From Alnus glutinosa (lineage: Eukaryota > Streptophyta > Magnoliopsida > Fagales > Betulaceae): 64,000 nt of DNA. This document shows positions 35,129 to 48,000 of this stretch, in pieces (positions within the stretch are counted from its first letter, which is position 1; every line of letters starts with the position of its first letter). A program made the position numbers and the translations under genes. A model generated the notes under the pieces. That model searched no databases. It saw nothing but the letters and a program-made list of their open reading frames with translations, and was not told where the DNA came from. Location of the stretch: the NCBI RefSeq assembly GCF_958979055.1, contig NC_084886.1:46579154-46643153 (forward strand). The letters are read 5' to 3'.

Positions 35129-35134
35129 TTTATA
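35129..35134 (-). promoter_or_regulatory. TATA box of B3 copy 3
   Basis: TATAAA on the minus strand only about 52 bp upstream of the ATG. Copy 2 has about 50 extra bases between the TATA and the ATG (26778-26828) that are missing here. Confidence 0.6.
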
Positions 35135-35764
35135 GAGTGTGGAGGGAGAGGGGGAAAACGAGGAGCCGTTGTGGAGGGAGAAGGAGAAGAAGGGTCTTTC
35201 AATGGATGGAGTGGGGGGAAAACGAAGAGCTATTCTGGAACGAGATCGAAGCCGAAGGGTCTGTTTTGGGTTTGCTGAGTTCTATGCATGCATATAGGAT
35301 ATATAATAAACTGATTTTTAGCTGGTAAACATACAATTTTATGGAGGAAAAATAATATAAAAATACAACAAATCTTGATTTCTGTAAAAATAATTTCATT
35401 TTTATCATGGATAATTGTTAAGATTGAAATTGGCATGAAATATTAAAATTCAGTCGCACATGCAGTATCTTGTATCCATCATAAGATAATCCAACTGCCA
35501 CTCAAGGTCAGAGCGAGGAATTACTAGGGCTCATAAGAAAGCCTTTATTGATTATATAGGTGGTACGTTTCATATATTTATTTAGATTAGGTATCCAATC
35601 AATTTTATGGTTCTCTATTTTAAGGTAGAGAAAAACCAAGAGTTCATATATATGCATGCAAATCTTGTCCAAATCTTGTCCTTATCTTGAGATAAAGATT
35701 AAGTTGAAGGTTTCGGTCTATCACTTTTAGCTACTTGATAATGTATTGATATTAAATTTCACCT

Positions 35765-36105
35765 TTATACGCTCTGTTTGTTTTAATATAAAATATTTTT
35801 TGTTGTTGAAAAATATTTTCAACTAAAAAATTTGTTGGCATTTGTTCGTACGAAAAATCAGTGACAATGACGACAGCGAAAGAAGATTGACAATCGGTGG
35901 ACAGTGGCTTTCGATGACTTTTGCCGACAACCTCCAACGGCAGCAGAAAATGTATACGTGAAAGAGAAGCTCAAATTCAAAAAATTGTTTACAGAAATAT
36001 TTTTAAAAAAAAATGAAACTATTTTATGCATCTTACAAGAAGTTTTCCTGATTAATCGAAAATGTTTTCGATTTGACCAAAATTTTCAATCGCACTAAAC
36101 ATTGA
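35765..36105. mobile_element. Degenerate TIR element, cgtttgttt family (unit C)
   Basis: Counterpart of 27410-27740: cgctctgtttgttttaatat at one end, cgcactaaacattga at the other. Confidence 0.5.
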
Positions 36106-38110
36106 AAAATAAAAAATATTTTCTCTGAAAAGTTTTATGGCGAAACAAATGTAGCTTATGAAATCGAAAAGGACTTGGTATTATAAATTTTAGGGTTAAA
36201 TACCCTATTGATACCTGAATTTTAAGTTTTTTTTTAAAATTTAGTACCTGAGTTTTTATTTGTTTTATAAGTGGTACCTAAGTTATGAGTAAAAACTTAT
36301 TTAGTACATCTATTATATTTTCCGTCTAAATATTAACGCCCTCCATGTCCAAATATTGCGATTAGGACAAGATCAGCAACCGAATTACGACTTATTGGCA
36401 TGCTGGAGCCATGACATGATGTTGCATCGAGTTACACACGCATTTGCGATTAGGACAAGATTGAAGAATAGTTATTTGTTGTACCCACTGCCCCATTCCC
36501 AATATTTTTATATAGTCGTTGTACTGACACATTAGTTTTTCTAGCCCAGTCGGGGCCTATGGGTTTGAGCTTGATCAAGTTGGCCCAAAATGCGAGCTTC
36601 TAAACTTGTAATTTTGACCTGAGTTGGTCGAGTGTACAGTCGATATATCACGTTATACTTCAAAGTTCAACCAAATAGATATAAAAAATAAAATAAAAAA
36701 ATCAATGGATATTAATCATAGAAGAAATCAAAATCGAGGTTCGAGAGATCTACTCTTTATTTTATTTTTTTTCTTTTGTTTTTGAGATAAAGAGATGCAC
36801 TGTTTTAAGTGGTATAGGAAAAAATTTTGATTTGGGCAAATTACTGTCAACTCGTTCCGAAGCCGTCCAATCCATGTGAATTGGACGCATTGTTCTTGGG
36901 CCTAGTATTGGTAAACTTAGACTTGAGATTTGGGCCTGAGCTCGCTTCAGCCCAAACTCAAAGCAAACTATTAAGTATAAAACCCACTGGTATTTGTTAG
37001 ATAACGTACATCTAATGTAACAGAATAATTCGAGTAAATGAGAACTACCCTTTATTTTTTAGCCTATTTATAATATGTTAAATAATTCATTGATAAAAGA
37101 AAATAAATTACAAATTCTCTACGACCAAATTAAAATAAATGAATAGAAAATCTTACTTTAAAAAATAAAATAATAAAACAGCAAAACAGTAAAAAAAGAT
37201 CGCTCAGATTTACATTTTTGTATAACCCGTAAGTCACAAAAAATAAAAAATAAAAATTCCAATAGTTTCTATGAAGGGTAATAAGTCCCAACAGAAATTA
37301 ATTATTATATTAATTAAAATTTGGTAATCGCCAAGGAACTCTAAAACTAATTGAAATATGAAGCAATTGAGTAATTAATTAGTGAAAACAAACTTTCGGA
37401 AAAACAAAAGATTATGCGATGATTTAATTTGAGCTGGCGGGGCTTTACTTGCGCACATGAGGTAATCACTCACTCAGGTTGGCTTTTTATCCAAAAACAA
37501 AAATCAAAAAACATGAAAAACTATCATCACGTGTCGGTCCAATGGCCCATAAAATGGAGAGATCCTGTGCATTCCATTGCTAATGGAAGAATTATCATTA
37601 CGTGTCGGTCCAATGGCCATAAGATAACTCGTGTCTTTCTATGAATCTTCATACTCGAGTCTTCTTAAAATTAATACAACCTTCAAGATCATTATTAAAT
37701 GTATAATAAATTAATTTAATAATAATTTTAAAGATCATATCAATTTTAAAAGGACATGAGTCATTTTTATGAGATATATTACTCGTTTCTTAGGCGCTAA
37801 AAAATACGTATCACTTTTTTTAGAGATTAGATCGTAAGAATTCTTTCAACTTTGTTCGAAACCAATTGTAATATCAAATATAATTAATAATAATGAAGAT
37901 GGTGCGCTAATGTCAATATCCAATTCAGAATGATGACAGCGATGACGACCAGGATATTAATAAAGTCTAAATAGCCTATTTGTCTCTGGGCTCTACCAAA
38001 GTAAAGTTTTAGAATTAAAAATATAATAAATAAATAAAAGGCAGGTCGCGTTCTTGCTGTGCTTTTTCCTTGGCGTGGCACGTTTTCTTTCGATCTTATT
38101 TTCATGCCAT
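36106..38110. other. Unit C noncoding flank
   Basis: About 36110-36690 is extra relative to unit B (contains ttagtacctgagtttttatt and cccagtcggggcctatgg) and has no recognised coding content. From about 36700 the sequence is again collinear with unit B. Confidence 0.55.
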
Positions 38111-38565
38111 GCCCAGTTCGGCAATGCACTAGCTAGAAGGACCTCAAAAGGCATTCAACTAGCTGGATGATTTTTGTCTATAATAACACATATGATCCCT
38201 AGCTTCTTCTTCTTCTTCTTCTTTTATTTTTTTTATTGTGCTTCTCAAAATTGATTAAGCCGTTGATCACATTAGCTGTTAACCAGTTCTCGCTATATTA
38301 GTATATATATTATTATCTTAAGGTAGGACGTATCACTTCACTGTCCTTTAATGTTCTTCAAAGTAATTTCGGACTTTCAATAAATTTGGTACCAAATGGT
38401 TCACGACCTCCGCAGAAATCAGTAAGATATATATAGATATTCATGACCAGTAGAAAATGGCTCCTTTTATGGATTATCATCTTTTATAAATTATAATTAT
38501 TTGTTTGAATTTAAAAGAATTTGAGTAAATAATTTTGAGTAACTATTTATAGAAAATACCTGACT

Positions 38566-38659
38566 TTATTTTTTTTTTTTGACATGTCCATACAAGGAGG
38601 AGAAGGAGATTCGAACTAGTGACCTCCATTTGATTGAGTTACCTCTTGGGGACATGACT
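38566..38659 (-). mobile_element. Short tRNA-derived SINE-like insertion
   Basis: On the minus strand there is a B-box-like agttcgaatctcc, preceded by gtaactcaat as a possible A-box remnant, and the insert ends in an A run. It sits inside the unit C copy of the ataattatttg hairpin. It is flanked by a 9-bp perfect duplication TACCTGACT (38557-38565, 38660-38668). The unit B hairpin (30197-30400) lacks it. Confidence 0.75.
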
Positions 38660-39259
38660 TACCTGACTGAATAAGTAGTTGGGCAGCTCAATTTTTATTT
38701 AATCAAATGGGTCTCATAAGTAATCTCTCACAATCACCTTCTCGAATTTTCTCAAATTTAGAAAAATAATTGTAGACGATCATAATCCTATAGAGAGATA
38801 ATACACTTACATATCTTATACATCATTTATACATCTACATATAATCAAGTTTTAAATCTGCTATTAAATTTATGAAGTTTAATGTGGATCCCATAAATCT
38901 AAAGATAAATTTAAAAATGAAATGTACAAGCGATATATAGGATATGCAAAAATATCATTTCTCAATCCGATATGTATCTGTATATTTTATGATTGATTTG
39001 TGCAATCACTTTAATACTTCTTTTCCTTATTCTTATGAAAACAATATAATGATTGTTTACAATTATTTGCTCGAATTTAAAAAAATTTAAGCAAGTAATT
39101 ATTATAGACGACGTTAGTCCATATATATCTATCTTACTCTTAGTTTGTTTTTTTTGAGTTTGTTTAACGAAAAAGAAAAAAACAAATTAAATGGCTGGAC
39201 TGCATCTTCCCCTATGACACCGACGCAGGGCAATAATCTCATTTTTTATTTATTTATTT

Positions 39260-40100
39260 AATAAGATAGAAATAATATCATTGAAGTTATAGGTGAATGT
39301 CAACTGGCCGGTGTATTTAAAAATTAAAACTGAGTTAACTGCGTGAGCCATGATTGAAGCATTGGCATTTATGGGTAAGCTTTGGATGTGGAGTTTCCCA
39401 CCAAACACATGATATTTCTAACAATTATTAATTAAACAATGACCCGTTAAACCCGCCCACTTCATAGTGTGGAGTCAGACTATGCTTTAGTTGGGGCTAA
39501 ACCTACTTATTGACCATTTTTGTGCTTATTCTATGATGCCCATTTCGTTAATTACTATGAGGCAACGAGTGATTGGGTGGAAGCACCCTCAGGGTCTACG
39601 GTCCTAATTAACCAACGTCATTACTGGTTTCTCCGACCTTTACGTACAAACAAATTTTTTGTTATTGTGTACACGACTAGGAGTCTAGGATCGAATTGGC
39701 TAATCCCAAATTTCATAGAGATTAGTAACCTTTCTTGTTTTATTTTATTTTATTTTTTAAAGTCTTAATTAATTAATTGTTTTTCAGTTAAGAGCATTTT
39801 TTGTTTCCTTTGAAAAATGTGTTATACAGGGTGAAGTTGATTAGGTAGTACTAGGAAATGGCCCAGTAATCGCCCACTGTCAATCTGTCATTAGCTGAAA
39901 AAACAAGGAATTAAGATTGAAAAGACCGCGGGAATTGCGTGTACACCTATCTCACATTTTTCCCTACCAATAAAGTTTCTTTCGAGTTGTCCTTTGAAAA
40001 ATAAAATTTACTTTTAATTTATTATGTGTACGATAGTGTACAATAAAATATTTAAATCGTAAAATTTAAAAGAGATAAATATTTTAGTGACGAGATGAAA
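39260..40100. other. Beyond the tandem units, no gene recognised
   Basis: Similarity between units B and C stops near 39255. What follows is AT-rich, with an 82-codon open frame at 39520-39768 that shows no domain and is not supported as a gene. Confidence 0.5.
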
Positions 40101-40109
40101 ATTATGTAA

Positions 40110-41092
40110 AGAGAAAAACTACTCTGGAACAGCTAAATTCAGAATATCCACTATTCAGAAGATAAAGATAGTACATATAAATTAACACTCACATACTCCG
40201 ATGCAGCGATCGTCCTTATGACCTTGATACGAAATTCATCGTGAACGCTTCTCAACCAAGTCTCCTACTTGAAGGGGTCTTCAATTGAATCATTTACCTT
40301 ATGACCAACCTCTAAGATAAACTTCACACAAACAGTTAAGCACACACTGACAACGGCTAGAGAGCTAAGAGAGCTAGCGGATCCTTAATTCTCCTTAAAC
40401 ACCATCTCTAAGCACTATGGAATTCTATACTGAATTCTTGCAAATTACAAACTTAGAGCCATCTATTTATAAGCTTATAGAAAACTTAATTCTGCTTAAA
40501 ATCTGACTCGATCTGGCAAGTAGTGTCCGGATGGTCTTCCGCAACTGCCTTTTTAGAATAGGGCAATTCTTCTCAAAACAGGACCGCGTCCGGACGGCTT
40601 GACCGAGCATCTGGACGGTCAATGCTGTCACTCATTTCCGCAACCGTAAAGGAGACTCGGAATATTCTAGAACACTGTGTAGTGTTCGAACGTGTTGCCA
40701 CGTTGTCCGGACGTCTGGCAGAACCTTCCCAAATAGTGTCGTCTGAAATCCAACTCCGTGTCGAACTCGGAGTAACCTGACCTAGTGTCCGAACGGTGTA
40801 GCTCGATTGTCTGAATAGCTGCAACACTTAAGCTTCTAGACACTACGGGGTGTCCGGACGCCTTCAAAGGCTCGTCCGGACGATTGCACAGGAACCGACT
40901 GTTTTGACTTGGAAATTGCATGAAATCTTTATGGACATCTTCTAGAAACTTGTGACCAACAAGTGGCATGAAATGAGACACTGTCCAGATTACATGAAGA
41001 ATCTAAATATAACCGATAATCCTGTCAAAAAGCAATCGTTACATAAAGTGTTTTTGTCAACCAGAATGTTGTCAATACAAAATACTAACACA
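40110..41092 (-). mobile_element. Probable solo LTR with repeated gtccggacg words
   Basis: On the minus strand it would begin TGTTAGTATTTTG at 41092. It contains a TATA-like tctatttataagc (+ strand, about 40462), and at least six variants of gtccggacg between about 40525 and 40890. No ORF encodes retroelement proteins. The left end and target duplication could not be fixed. Confidence 0.45.
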
Positions 41093-42170
41093 CTTTAAAA
41101 AAAAAAAAAAAAAAAAAAAAACTCCAAATTGAATTTGAGCAATTTGTTAATTTAATTTATTTAATTAATATGTATTTTGAACACATAATTTTAATATACT
41201 AAAATTGAAGAAATTCTTCCAATTTAATTTAGATATTTTTGTTTATTTATTTATTCTAAAAGCGCGAGTGACTTTTTGATAAAGCAATTTTATCTGCTTA
41301 CAATTCCTACAGAAGGCAATCAAATCTACGTATACCTATACTCTATCATCCATACGTTTTCTCTCCACCTTTACCGGTATACTTTTGTCCACTCTATGCA
41401 TGGCTCTTGTCCTTGGCACACTTGGGCTACACACGTCTCTACCACCGTGGGTCTTTTGTAATAGATCCATCATCCATGTCCTCCTCCGGATTTTTTCAAA
41501 AAGCACTTATGCCCATATGGACTGCATCATGAACCGCAACCACCAGTTTTGCTGGCTTTATTTCCACTCTACTTTTCACCTTTCAGGTCTTCCTTCGTGT
41601 CAGTGAAGTGCTAGGCATATGTTTAGATTGGGTTCTTTTGTTGATTTACTTGTATTTAATTTTGTGTTTTTTTAATTTTCGCTGCTCTAATGTCTGTTGC
41701 CTATCGTTCGTTTATTTTGTTATACCTTAAAAAAAATAAAAATTCCCGCTGAATGCATTCAGTTTCATTCTTTATGTTGATGTGACAAGATGATTGACCA
41801 ACCTTTAAATTTAAAATTTTATTTCCAATTTGCTACTTTATTCCTTCTAATATTTTCTCTCCCTCGTACATGTACATAAATTAAATTATCACTTGTGAAT
41901 ATATGCCTTTTTTAAAAAAAATAAAAAATAGTAGATGTCTAAAAACTTATGTAGTCGAAGCGTCATTTAAATTTGATATCTCATTTTCTAAAGTCAGTAT
42001 TCAATGCTTAGCTTTTTTCGCGAATTTGAAACAGGTTATTTTATCCATTTTTACAACCACTGTTAGTATCACATCAATATTTTAGCCACATCATTTTAAA
42101 ATATTAATTTTTTATTTAATTATTAATTTAAAAACTTAAAATATTATATTAAAAAAAAATAAAAATAAAA
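41093..42170. other. AT-rich intergenic, possible retroposon tail
   Basis: An A run at about 41097-41120, then a mixed stretch (41270-41730) ending in ttataccttaaaaaaaataa that could be the 3' end of a non-LTR element. No domain was seen. Confidence 0.4.
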
Positions 42171-42179
42171 AGAAAATAG

Positions 42180-42440
42180 GGGGTTTGAGGTTGGGGAGGG
42201 GTGGCCTGCAAGCCACCCCCTAGATCTAGGGGTAGCGTGCAGCAGCCCCTAGGGACCTGGGGTGGTTGTGCTGCCATCCCCAGGGCCTAGGTGGCCATCG
42301 GGCCACCCCTAGATCCATCTAGGGGTGGTGCGCGGCCGCCCCCAAGAATCAGGGGTAGCCACGTGGCCACTCCCCAGTGATCAAGAGTGGCATTCGGGCC
42401 ACTATCCATCTAGAGGTGGCCCAAAAGCCCCCCCAGGTAG
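42180..42440. repeat. GC-rich degenerate tandem repeat
   Basis: Repeats of a gggtggcc...ggccacccc unit with ctagatctagggg spacers, strikingly GC-rich in an AT-rich area. A similar cassette sits inside the unit B element at 20805-20910. Probably the internal repeat of a TIR element that continues to about 43015 (ttgggggcc, gtagtttgagggc words). Confidence 0.65.
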
Positions 42441-43154
42441 CGATTGACCAATATTTTGAATATCAAAAAATCACAGAAAGGAAAATGGGTATGAACATCA
42501 ACGAACAAGCTCACGGCCGTTGATTTCTTCGTTAGAAACCGATCAAGGTTTTTCACAATGATGATAGACTTGTTCGTCGTTTGTAACAAAACAAAATTCA
42601 AATTAGAATCATTCATAACCTTTGAAAGATCAATATCATAGACATCGAAGGATAGGAAATTAGCCATGTCCACGTTCGGAGAGGTGGGAACGAGTTCGCC
42701 GAGCTACAGGCGTGCATCATGCCCAACAACAATGCTGGAAAGAAGCAGTACGTCCTCTGGTCGATCGCAATATTTTTTAAAAAATCAAAAAAATCAAAAA
42801 TCAAATTTTAGTTTTTTTAGTTTTGAATTTTTTGATTTTTTTTGAATTATTTTTTAATTGAAAAATGATACGTGACAGTGGTATTATGGAGATATTTCGT
42901 CAAAATTGACATTTTTCAAAGGTTTTGGTAATTTGTGGACCAGAATGCAAACCTTAGTAGTTTGGGGGCCATCCGAAAAAATGATAGTAGTTTGAGGGCT
43001 AAATTATATTTTTCCCTAAAATAAATATGTTGATTCAGCTAGTCTTTGTCTTTTTCGGTTTCAAAGATAATTATTGAGCAAGTTTTTTCATATGTAAATA
43101 TTGTCAAGATTGAAATAAAATGAATGATGATTTTTTTTGGAGATTATCCTGTGA

Positions 43155-43340
43155 ATAATGTTAGAAGTCACTCTTTTATTATTTTTGTGTCCCGAAAAAA
43201 AATGATGTAACTTTTAAAATCACCATTGAACTTGTGATTGATTACTATTGAATTTTGATCCAGTTGTGATTTTAAAAGCCACATTATTATTTTAGGAATA
43301 CAAGTATGACAAAATAGTGACTTTAGAATTATTCTTATCC
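43155..43340. mobile_element. Hairpin MITE, AAAGCCACCT family
   Basis: Inverted arms tgatgtaacttttaaaatca and gtgattttaaaagccacatt, outer ends gaataatgttagaagtcac and gtgactttagaattattc. Confidence 0.6.
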
Positions 43341-44870
43341 CGTTGTCTACAATGAGAAATAAAATTGTTGAAATATTTGAACCATATTGGCAAGCTAAAA
43401 ACTATTGAATCATTTTTCAAGAAAAATGTGTTGATTCACATAGTTTTGACTCTTTCTTTTCAATGGTAATTACTCGGCCAGTTTTTCATTTAATTTTATT
43501 TTTTCATATATAAATATTTTCAAGGACACAAATTTTTTACAAACTGATTTATAAAAAATTCATATAAACCAGTGTCTAAAAACGACATGTGTTCTTTAAG
43601 CTTTAAAAAAGTACGTGAGAAGCATATACAATTAAAAAAACATGTGCAAATGACATATGTCATTATTTGAAATTTATTTGTAATAAATTTGGTACAAATT
43701 AGTTTGCAGAAAATTTAATCTTATTTTTATTTTTTTAAGACAATACTTTAAAATTGCTCAAAGATTATCTAGCAATTTTCAAGACTAAGACTTTTGCATC
43801 TATGAATGATGACTTTCATGGAGATTATCTAGTTGTCTAATTGTGAAATAAAATTGCTGAAAGATTTAGAATAGATATGATAATTGACGACTTTTACTCG
43901 TCCAAGGCGTACGGCGTACGTGTCGAGTTCAATCAGCATAATTGATGTTATTTTTTACTTTTCTTTTTTTTTTTTACATATAAACTTGAAAATTTACTTC
44001 ATGTATTTTGAAGGTATATTATACTTTTTGGACATGAATATATTATATAAAGCATAGTTTATATAAATTTTGAAGGCTTAGTCATAAATGAATAATTGAA
44101 AAATATATTTTTAATTTTATTTTAGAATTATATCCGATCTCTAAAATAAACGTCGTGATTTCGTCCTGGGTTACACTAAATAGTCATTACCATTATAAAT
44201 GAGTAAATGACCACATAATTAATCATATAAAAATTTGTAATATATATCCCTAACATCACTCTTTTTAATTTTTCTATAAATTTCTCCAGCAACATTGAAA
44301 ATTATCATTAAATTTTGAATTAATTACTATTAAATTTTAAATAAAATAATATTTTTTTCTGTCGCATCAAAAAATATACATTTCAATAAAAGTGTGAATA
44401 GTATTTCTCAAGTAAAATAATTCATTTGTAAGTCGAATAAATATTTAGAGATAGACGTCGAAGAATAAACACTGAACAAGTATTTGGTAATGGCTCCCGT
44501 CCTTTCTATCATTATACACAACAATATGATAGGAGAAGAAGGTGCTTTCTAAAAACGCGTGGTTGACGGACAGACGGAATCTTGAAAATAAGCACGAAGA
44601 TTCCGTCAAAACTTAACGGAAATCTAAAAGAAAGGGAGATTGAGTGAGAAAAGAAGGAAGGTAAAGGGCGTAAGGTGTGGGTACCGTTAGGTACTACTAA
44701 CACGTACGGGGTAGGTGCGGACCGAGGAAGCGAGGCTGTTGGGGCGGTTAACGTCCACGCGCACATTATTTAAGGAGTTGGGCGCAATATTGCGAACAGA
44801 GAAAGTTACCGCTCCCTCTCGCACACTATCTGGCTCTCTCTACTGCTCTTTCCCTTGTCAGGTTGCATCA
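43341..44870. other. Intergenic and promoter flank of the LEA-like gene
   Basis: AT-rich to about 44480, then more balanced DNA before the LEA-like gene (44500-44870). A tatttaagg at about 44767 is the nearest TATA-like word upstream of the ATG at 44875. No other gene was recognised. Confidence 0.45.
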
Positions 44871-44874
44871 TTGT

Positions 44875-44989
44875 ATGGCCGCCAATTCGAAGAACCGAGG
44901 GGTCGCTCTGAGCTTGGGCAAGCGAGTCGTTAACCAGATCTGGACCTCCAACTCGCCCGTTCCCGCTCTCTCCTCTGCTTTCACTCTCA

Positions 44990-45027
<38 letters not shown>

Positions 45028-48000
45028 TTTCTTTTTTAGTGAAGCTCTTGCGTGTTCCTTGGGCTACTGTGTGTTTATATTACGGCTTGTATTGGTCCTT
45101 TTTTTTTTGTGGTTTGCTGCGAAAATTTTCTGTGTTTGGTTTGCTTTGATTTTTCTTGGGAGATTTTCCGACGCACTGGTTAATTTCTGACATGATTAGA
45201 GCGATTGATCGTTGAAAAAATGTACTGAAAGTTCGTTTGAAACTCGGGGGCTATCTTTTTTCATCTGTAGTGCTCTTTGTTGAGATCTGAGATGCTGAGG
45301 ATTGAGGAATGAGAGACTATGGAAATTAAAAAAGTCTTTGTTTAGAAATCTTTCTTGTTGACTGTTTTATGGTTCATTTCCTAAGACCGACGTGCCATTT
45401 CCTGACTAATTTCTTGCAGGCCTTGTTCGTTTTGTAGTTTAAATAATAACAACTCGTAAGAAAGCCACTCATTTAGATGGTTTTTCCGAGATAGTTTGGT
45501 TGCCGGAATCAGGATTTAGGAATCAGTTTAGTATCTCTGTAAATTTGTTGGTAGCCGATTTTTTTTTTTTTTTTTTTTCCAGAAAATTCAGTAAAATTTC
45601 TTTTAACGACTTTTAGAATTAATTGTATGTTTCCTGATCTTCTGACCGACGGGTGAGAATCTTTTGCTTGATTGCTAAATCTCTCACACTTTGCCTTCGT
45701 CTTCCGCCATCTGCATCTTTAATGTCTTCGTGGATAACTTTTGATTTTATTTTTTTATTCTTTTCAAATCTGTTGGCGAATACCTTTTTTTTTCTTCCGA
45801 AAAACAACGAAAACGACGTCATTTCGAATTGTGTCGCTATGTTTTCGCACCCCGAGCTCTTGGGGCGGTATTTGCTATTCGGTGATTCGGTGCCCGGTGG
45901 ATGAGGACAAAAGCTTACATGATCCGTATCGGTATTTTATAGTACAAAATCAAAAGAGTAATCCAATGAGTCTTACAAGATAACTGTGCATGGAATATAA
46001 TTTTTTTTTTTATGAATAAGTAGGAATATTATTAATCAAAAGAATTGAATTAGTACAAACAAAACTTCAAAAACAAACAGGACACATTACACACCAAGAA
46101 CCACCCAACTAAAATTTATTTGCACAAATATATATATATATATTCCAAACCACCCATGGGGCATGGATCATGATAGAAAAAAAAAATTGTTTTGGAAATA
46201 TTGTTGTATACGATTATATATATACTCACTTGTTAACCACCAAGACAGCTGTCCTATGCCTTGACCGTTTCCTAGTTATTTATGCTCATATTTATTCATA
46301 TTTCGAACTTTGGTTGAGATCATGTCTAACAGTTGAAATTAGATCCTTTTTTTTCTTTTTTTAAATTATATATTACCTATTTTTTTTTTATTTTCTTTGA
46401 GGAACTTTCCTGCTCACGCGTACTGGCGTACGCTTATATGGTTTAACAATTGAATAATTATTAATTCCAAGATTTGGGTGGTTTGACTCTCCCTCCACCA
46501 TATCGCTTATCACGCACATGTGTGCGAAGTAGATACAATGGCCTGCTCTTTTCACTGCTTCTTCCTTGGACCTTGTGCTGCTCTTAAGCTTAATTAATAT
46601 ATCACAAAGCAAGACAAGATAAGCTTAATGTTCATTGGGGTCGTCTAGTCAGCACTTCTCCCTTGGATCTTGGGCTGGCCTTATCCTTTCTCCACTCTTC
46701 TTACAATTATTTAGTAAAAATGAAAAGATAAAAAAACAACAAGAGAGAAAAAAAAAATATTAGAAAGAATTATTACTCTAAAAAAAAAGAAAAGAAAAGA
46801 AGTTGTTTCTGACCATATTATTTATGAACAACGCTATTCCCTCTCTCCTACGAAGATAACCTGACTCTTTTTCCTAACTGCGGGGAAGGAGGGAGTGGGA
46901 AGGAGGGAGTGGTTTTCACTCCTCCCCCTTCCCCCTTACTCCCCTCTTCCTCCTTTTCCCTCCCCTCCTTGTCTCTTTTGAGGCTCCACCAACCTCTTAG
47001 GAGATCTTATCTATCGCCGATGGTGAATTATCCTAGATCAACACCTTCTTTGGCTTCTACCCCTATGTGGAAGGTCCGTTTCAACCTCGACACGCTGCTC
47101 TCAGCCTCGGATCTTCACCTTCTTAGTGGATTTGATAAAAAAATCTATCCACTTCAAGAAGCTTCACCACCTCACGTGCCTCACCATTGTGATCTGAGCT
47201 TCCTCCATTCTGCTTTGTCGCTAGCTGATTCCCTATCCGGCCACCACGCGCTGGAGCATGTCCAACACGTACCTGCGAGTAGATCTTACTCGTGGGTGTG
47301 TGTCCCACTCGCCGACATGTGAACACTGCAGAACCGCACGTGATAGCTTCCTCCGCCTTCCACAGCTGTCACTGCCCCCCGCCCCCCAAGAATTTCTTGC
47401 CCCATTGCCGGTCGCCTGACATCAATCACCATCACGCGCCAGCGAGCAATCATCGACCCATCAGATTATTTTTGTGCTTTTGCTGTTTTTATTTTATAGT
47501 TTGGATTACCGTCTCTCAGTTCCTTTGAAGTCTGACCTGTTAGATATTAGATCAGAACTGGACACTTCAGGGATGATTTTAGATCATAATTGCACTTTCT
47601 TAGATCCTTTCTTGTATTTCATGTGAAGAAAGAGGTAAATTATATTGTCTATGTTTTAGCAAAGACAACTATGTTTCTAGTTAAGGAATAAACTTGGTTG
47701 GAGAAAACTCTACCTCTAATCTCTTGGCACTGTTTTTAGGGTGTCTTTGTACCTCTAATTTTTTGACCCATGGGTCTCATATTTATAAGAATGGTTCTTT
47801 GTAAAAAAAAAAAAAAATGGTTTGACAACTGTGACGGCAAATGGACACACAGCAAAGCGTGACAATTAACTCTCTCAACGCTCCATCACCATGTGATGTG
47901 TCTTATGGCTTTGCTTCATGCTTTTGTCTTTTTTGGCTTCTTTTGATACAAAGCGTAGGAAATGCGCAAACCGATATCCAAATAGCAAAAAAAACTGCGC

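Noticed and set aside
39520-39768. 82-codon frame as a small gene
   Set aside because: AT-rich, no domain, no splice or promoter context.
46909-47322. 137-codon frame in the LEA-like intron as a gene
   Set aside because: No recognised domain and it lies in a probable retroposon; kept only as part of that element.
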